Below are positions 62,976-64,000 of a DNA stretch of 64,000 nucleotides, piece after piece; the first letter of the stretch is position 1, and every line of letters starts with the position of its first letter. A model generated the notes under the pieces. It saw only the letters and a list, made by a program, of their open reading frames with translations, was not told the origin of the DNA and made no database searches. The translations under genes and the position numbers were made by a program. Source of the DNA: Phytoamicus setariae (GTDB lineage: Bacteria > Pseudomonadota > Alphaproteobacteria > Rhizobiales > Rhizobiaceae); NCBI RefSeq assembly GCF_016722925.1, contig NZ_JAEQNC010000010.1, positions 62,001 through 126,000 of the forward strand, in the 5' to 3' direction.

Positions 62976-64000
62976 ATGACTCTTGCCCGGCCTGAAAAGA
63001 TCCCAGCATCGAACATGCGCCGTGGCAGTTGCCCGACGCTTGCCCGCCCGATGAAGACCGGAGATGGATTGCTGGCGCGTCTGCGACCTCTTGACTGCAC
63101 GATTGGTGTCGACGCGCTTAGGGCAATTGCGCAATCGGCGGCGGAATTCGGCAACGGAATCCTCGAGATAACCGCGCGCGGCAGCCTGCAGATACGCGGG
63201 CTTCGACCCGAAACGGTGGCCTCCTTCGAACGTGCAGTGCTTGAGACAGGCGTCAAGATTCCCCCGGGACCAATGATTGAAACGCCGCCGCTGGCTGGTC
63301 TTGATCCGGATGAGCTGGTGGATGTTCGGCCGTTGGCCGCCCGGCTGCGCAAGCGCATTGAGGAACATAAACCGCTGCTGGCGCTGGCGCCAAAGCTGGC
63401 GATTACCGTCGACGGAGGTGGGCGCTTCCATCTTGGCGAGGTGGCGGCCGATATCCGAATCGCTGCATATGGCGGCGAGGGCGACTATCTGCTGTCTGTC
63501 AGCGGAATTGCTGCGTCCGCGCGTCCGGTAGCGCTCCTGAGACAAGGCGAGATCGACGACGCCGTCGTGAGGCTGCTGGAAATGCTGGCCGATCTCGGTC
63601 CGGCCGCGCGTGGCAAAGATCTCACAGCGGATCGACTCGCTGCACATATTCCTGCGATCAAGCCAACCGTTGCGGCCCTAACGGAGCCGGTACAGCCCTG
63701 CGGTCTGCACACGATGGAGGGCGGCACGATTGCAGTCGGCGTTGTGCTTCCCTACCGGCAGGTGCATGCCGTTACGTTAATCGAGTTTCTGGATCCGGTG
63801 AAACGCGCAGGCGCAGGCCGGGTTTATCTCGCCCCCGGTCACGCGCTGTTTGTCGCCGGCCTTTCCCGGCCTGCCGGAGAATCTCTTCAACGGCGGGCGA
63901 CAGAGCTGGGCTTCTGGACGGACCCGGGTGATATCAGGGCCAATATTTCGCTATGCGCTGGCTCGCAAGGATGTGCATCGGCATTCTTCGATACCAAGCA
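62976..64000 (+). CDS. cobG: Precorrin-3B synthase, 3' end missing
   Basis: 341 codons visible, open to the window edge. It has the ferredoxin/sulfite-reductase-like repeats: ITARGSLQIRGL and GGGRFHLGEV, and an iron-sulfur region starting ISLCAGSQGCASA. CobG hydroxylates precorrin-3A at C-20 with oxygen. Start ATG 62976 (MTLARPEKIP) is the first ATG after cobF. cobF and cobG are probably co-transcribed, with cobH and later genes expected next. Confidence 0.92.
   Translation, partial: MTLARPEKIPASNMRRGSCPTLARPMKTGDGLLARLRPLDCTIGVDALRAIAQSAAEFGNGILEITARGSLQIRGLRPETVASFERAVLETGVKIPPGPMIETPPLAGLDPDELVDVRPLAARLRKRIEEHKPLLALAPKLAITVDGGGRFHLGEVAADIRIAAYGGEGDYLLSVSGIAASARPVALLRQGEIDDAVVRLLEMLADLGPAARGKDLTADRLAAHIPAIKPTVAALTEPVQPCGLHTMEGGTIAVGVVLPYRQVHAVTLIEFLDPVKRAGAGRVYLAPGHALFVAGLSRPAGESLQRRATELGFWTDPGDIRANISLCAGSQGCASAFFDTK

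Overview
The window looks like chromosomal DNA of a member of the Rhizobiaceae (Rhizobium/Agrobacterium group, Alphaproteobacteria). The evidence is a GC-rich composition, a pyruvate dehydrogenase E1-beta subunit with its own lipoyl domain, a fused IspDF, the dusB-ntrB-ntrC-ntrY-ntrX-dat-hfq-hflX order, an aerobic cob pathway (cobF, cobG) with a B12-dependent ribonucleotide reductase, and a RIME-like palindromic repeat of the kind known from rhizobia. No plasmid or phage replication genes, CRISPR arrays or insertion sequences were seen.

Region 1 (1-17 kb) is variable. It starts inside a spoVR gene, followed by a class III aminotransferase with a LuxR-type regulator and a phosphoribosyltransferase. 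Next is a probable amine/guanidino-compound locus: a periplasmic binding protein, an agmatinase-family ureohydrolase and a xylose-isomerase-like TIM-barrel protein on the minus strand, divergent from a MocR-type regulator. Then come small proteins, tRNA-Leu(UAA), wrbA, a MoCF-domain protein, a universal stress protein behind a FixK/FNR-like box, xanthine phosphoribosyltransferase, and a secreted serralysin-type RTX metalloprotease.

Region 2 (17-26 kb) holds nrdJ, with NrdR boxes in a 0.9-kb upstream gap. After it lies a 1.5-kb, partly very AT-rich islet of three small foreign-looking genes: a 56-aa basic protein, a four-repeat protein and a small tyrosine-phosphatase-like protein. A TPP-dependent enzyme and a divergent Lrp-type regulator follow. 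The islet is the best candidate here for an undescribed unit.

Region 3 (26-54 kb) is conserved core: a VOC protein, kdsA, eno, ftsB, pdhABC, a GDSL hydrolase, lpdA, glsB-like, lipA, an inserted PLP decarboxylase, a coq10-like gene, cinA (C-terminal type), ispDF, dusB, ntrBCYX, dat, hfq, hflX, a diguanylate cyclase, mazG and a deaminase. The pdh, lpdA and lipA genes form one functional set: the complex, its E3, and the enzyme that makes its lipoyl cofactor. ntrBC and ntrYX are paired nitrogen/redox two-component systems.

Region 4 (54-64 kb) is assimilatory sulfur reduction (cysG, DUF2849, sulfite/nitrite reductase, DUF934), then ferredoxin-NADP reductase translationally coupled to an unusual flavoprotein that lacks the NADPH-binding module. 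A GntR regulator with two identical upstream palindromes, nadK, cobF and the start of cobG close the window. cobF/cobG (cobalamin synthesis) link functionally to the B12-dependent NrdJ.
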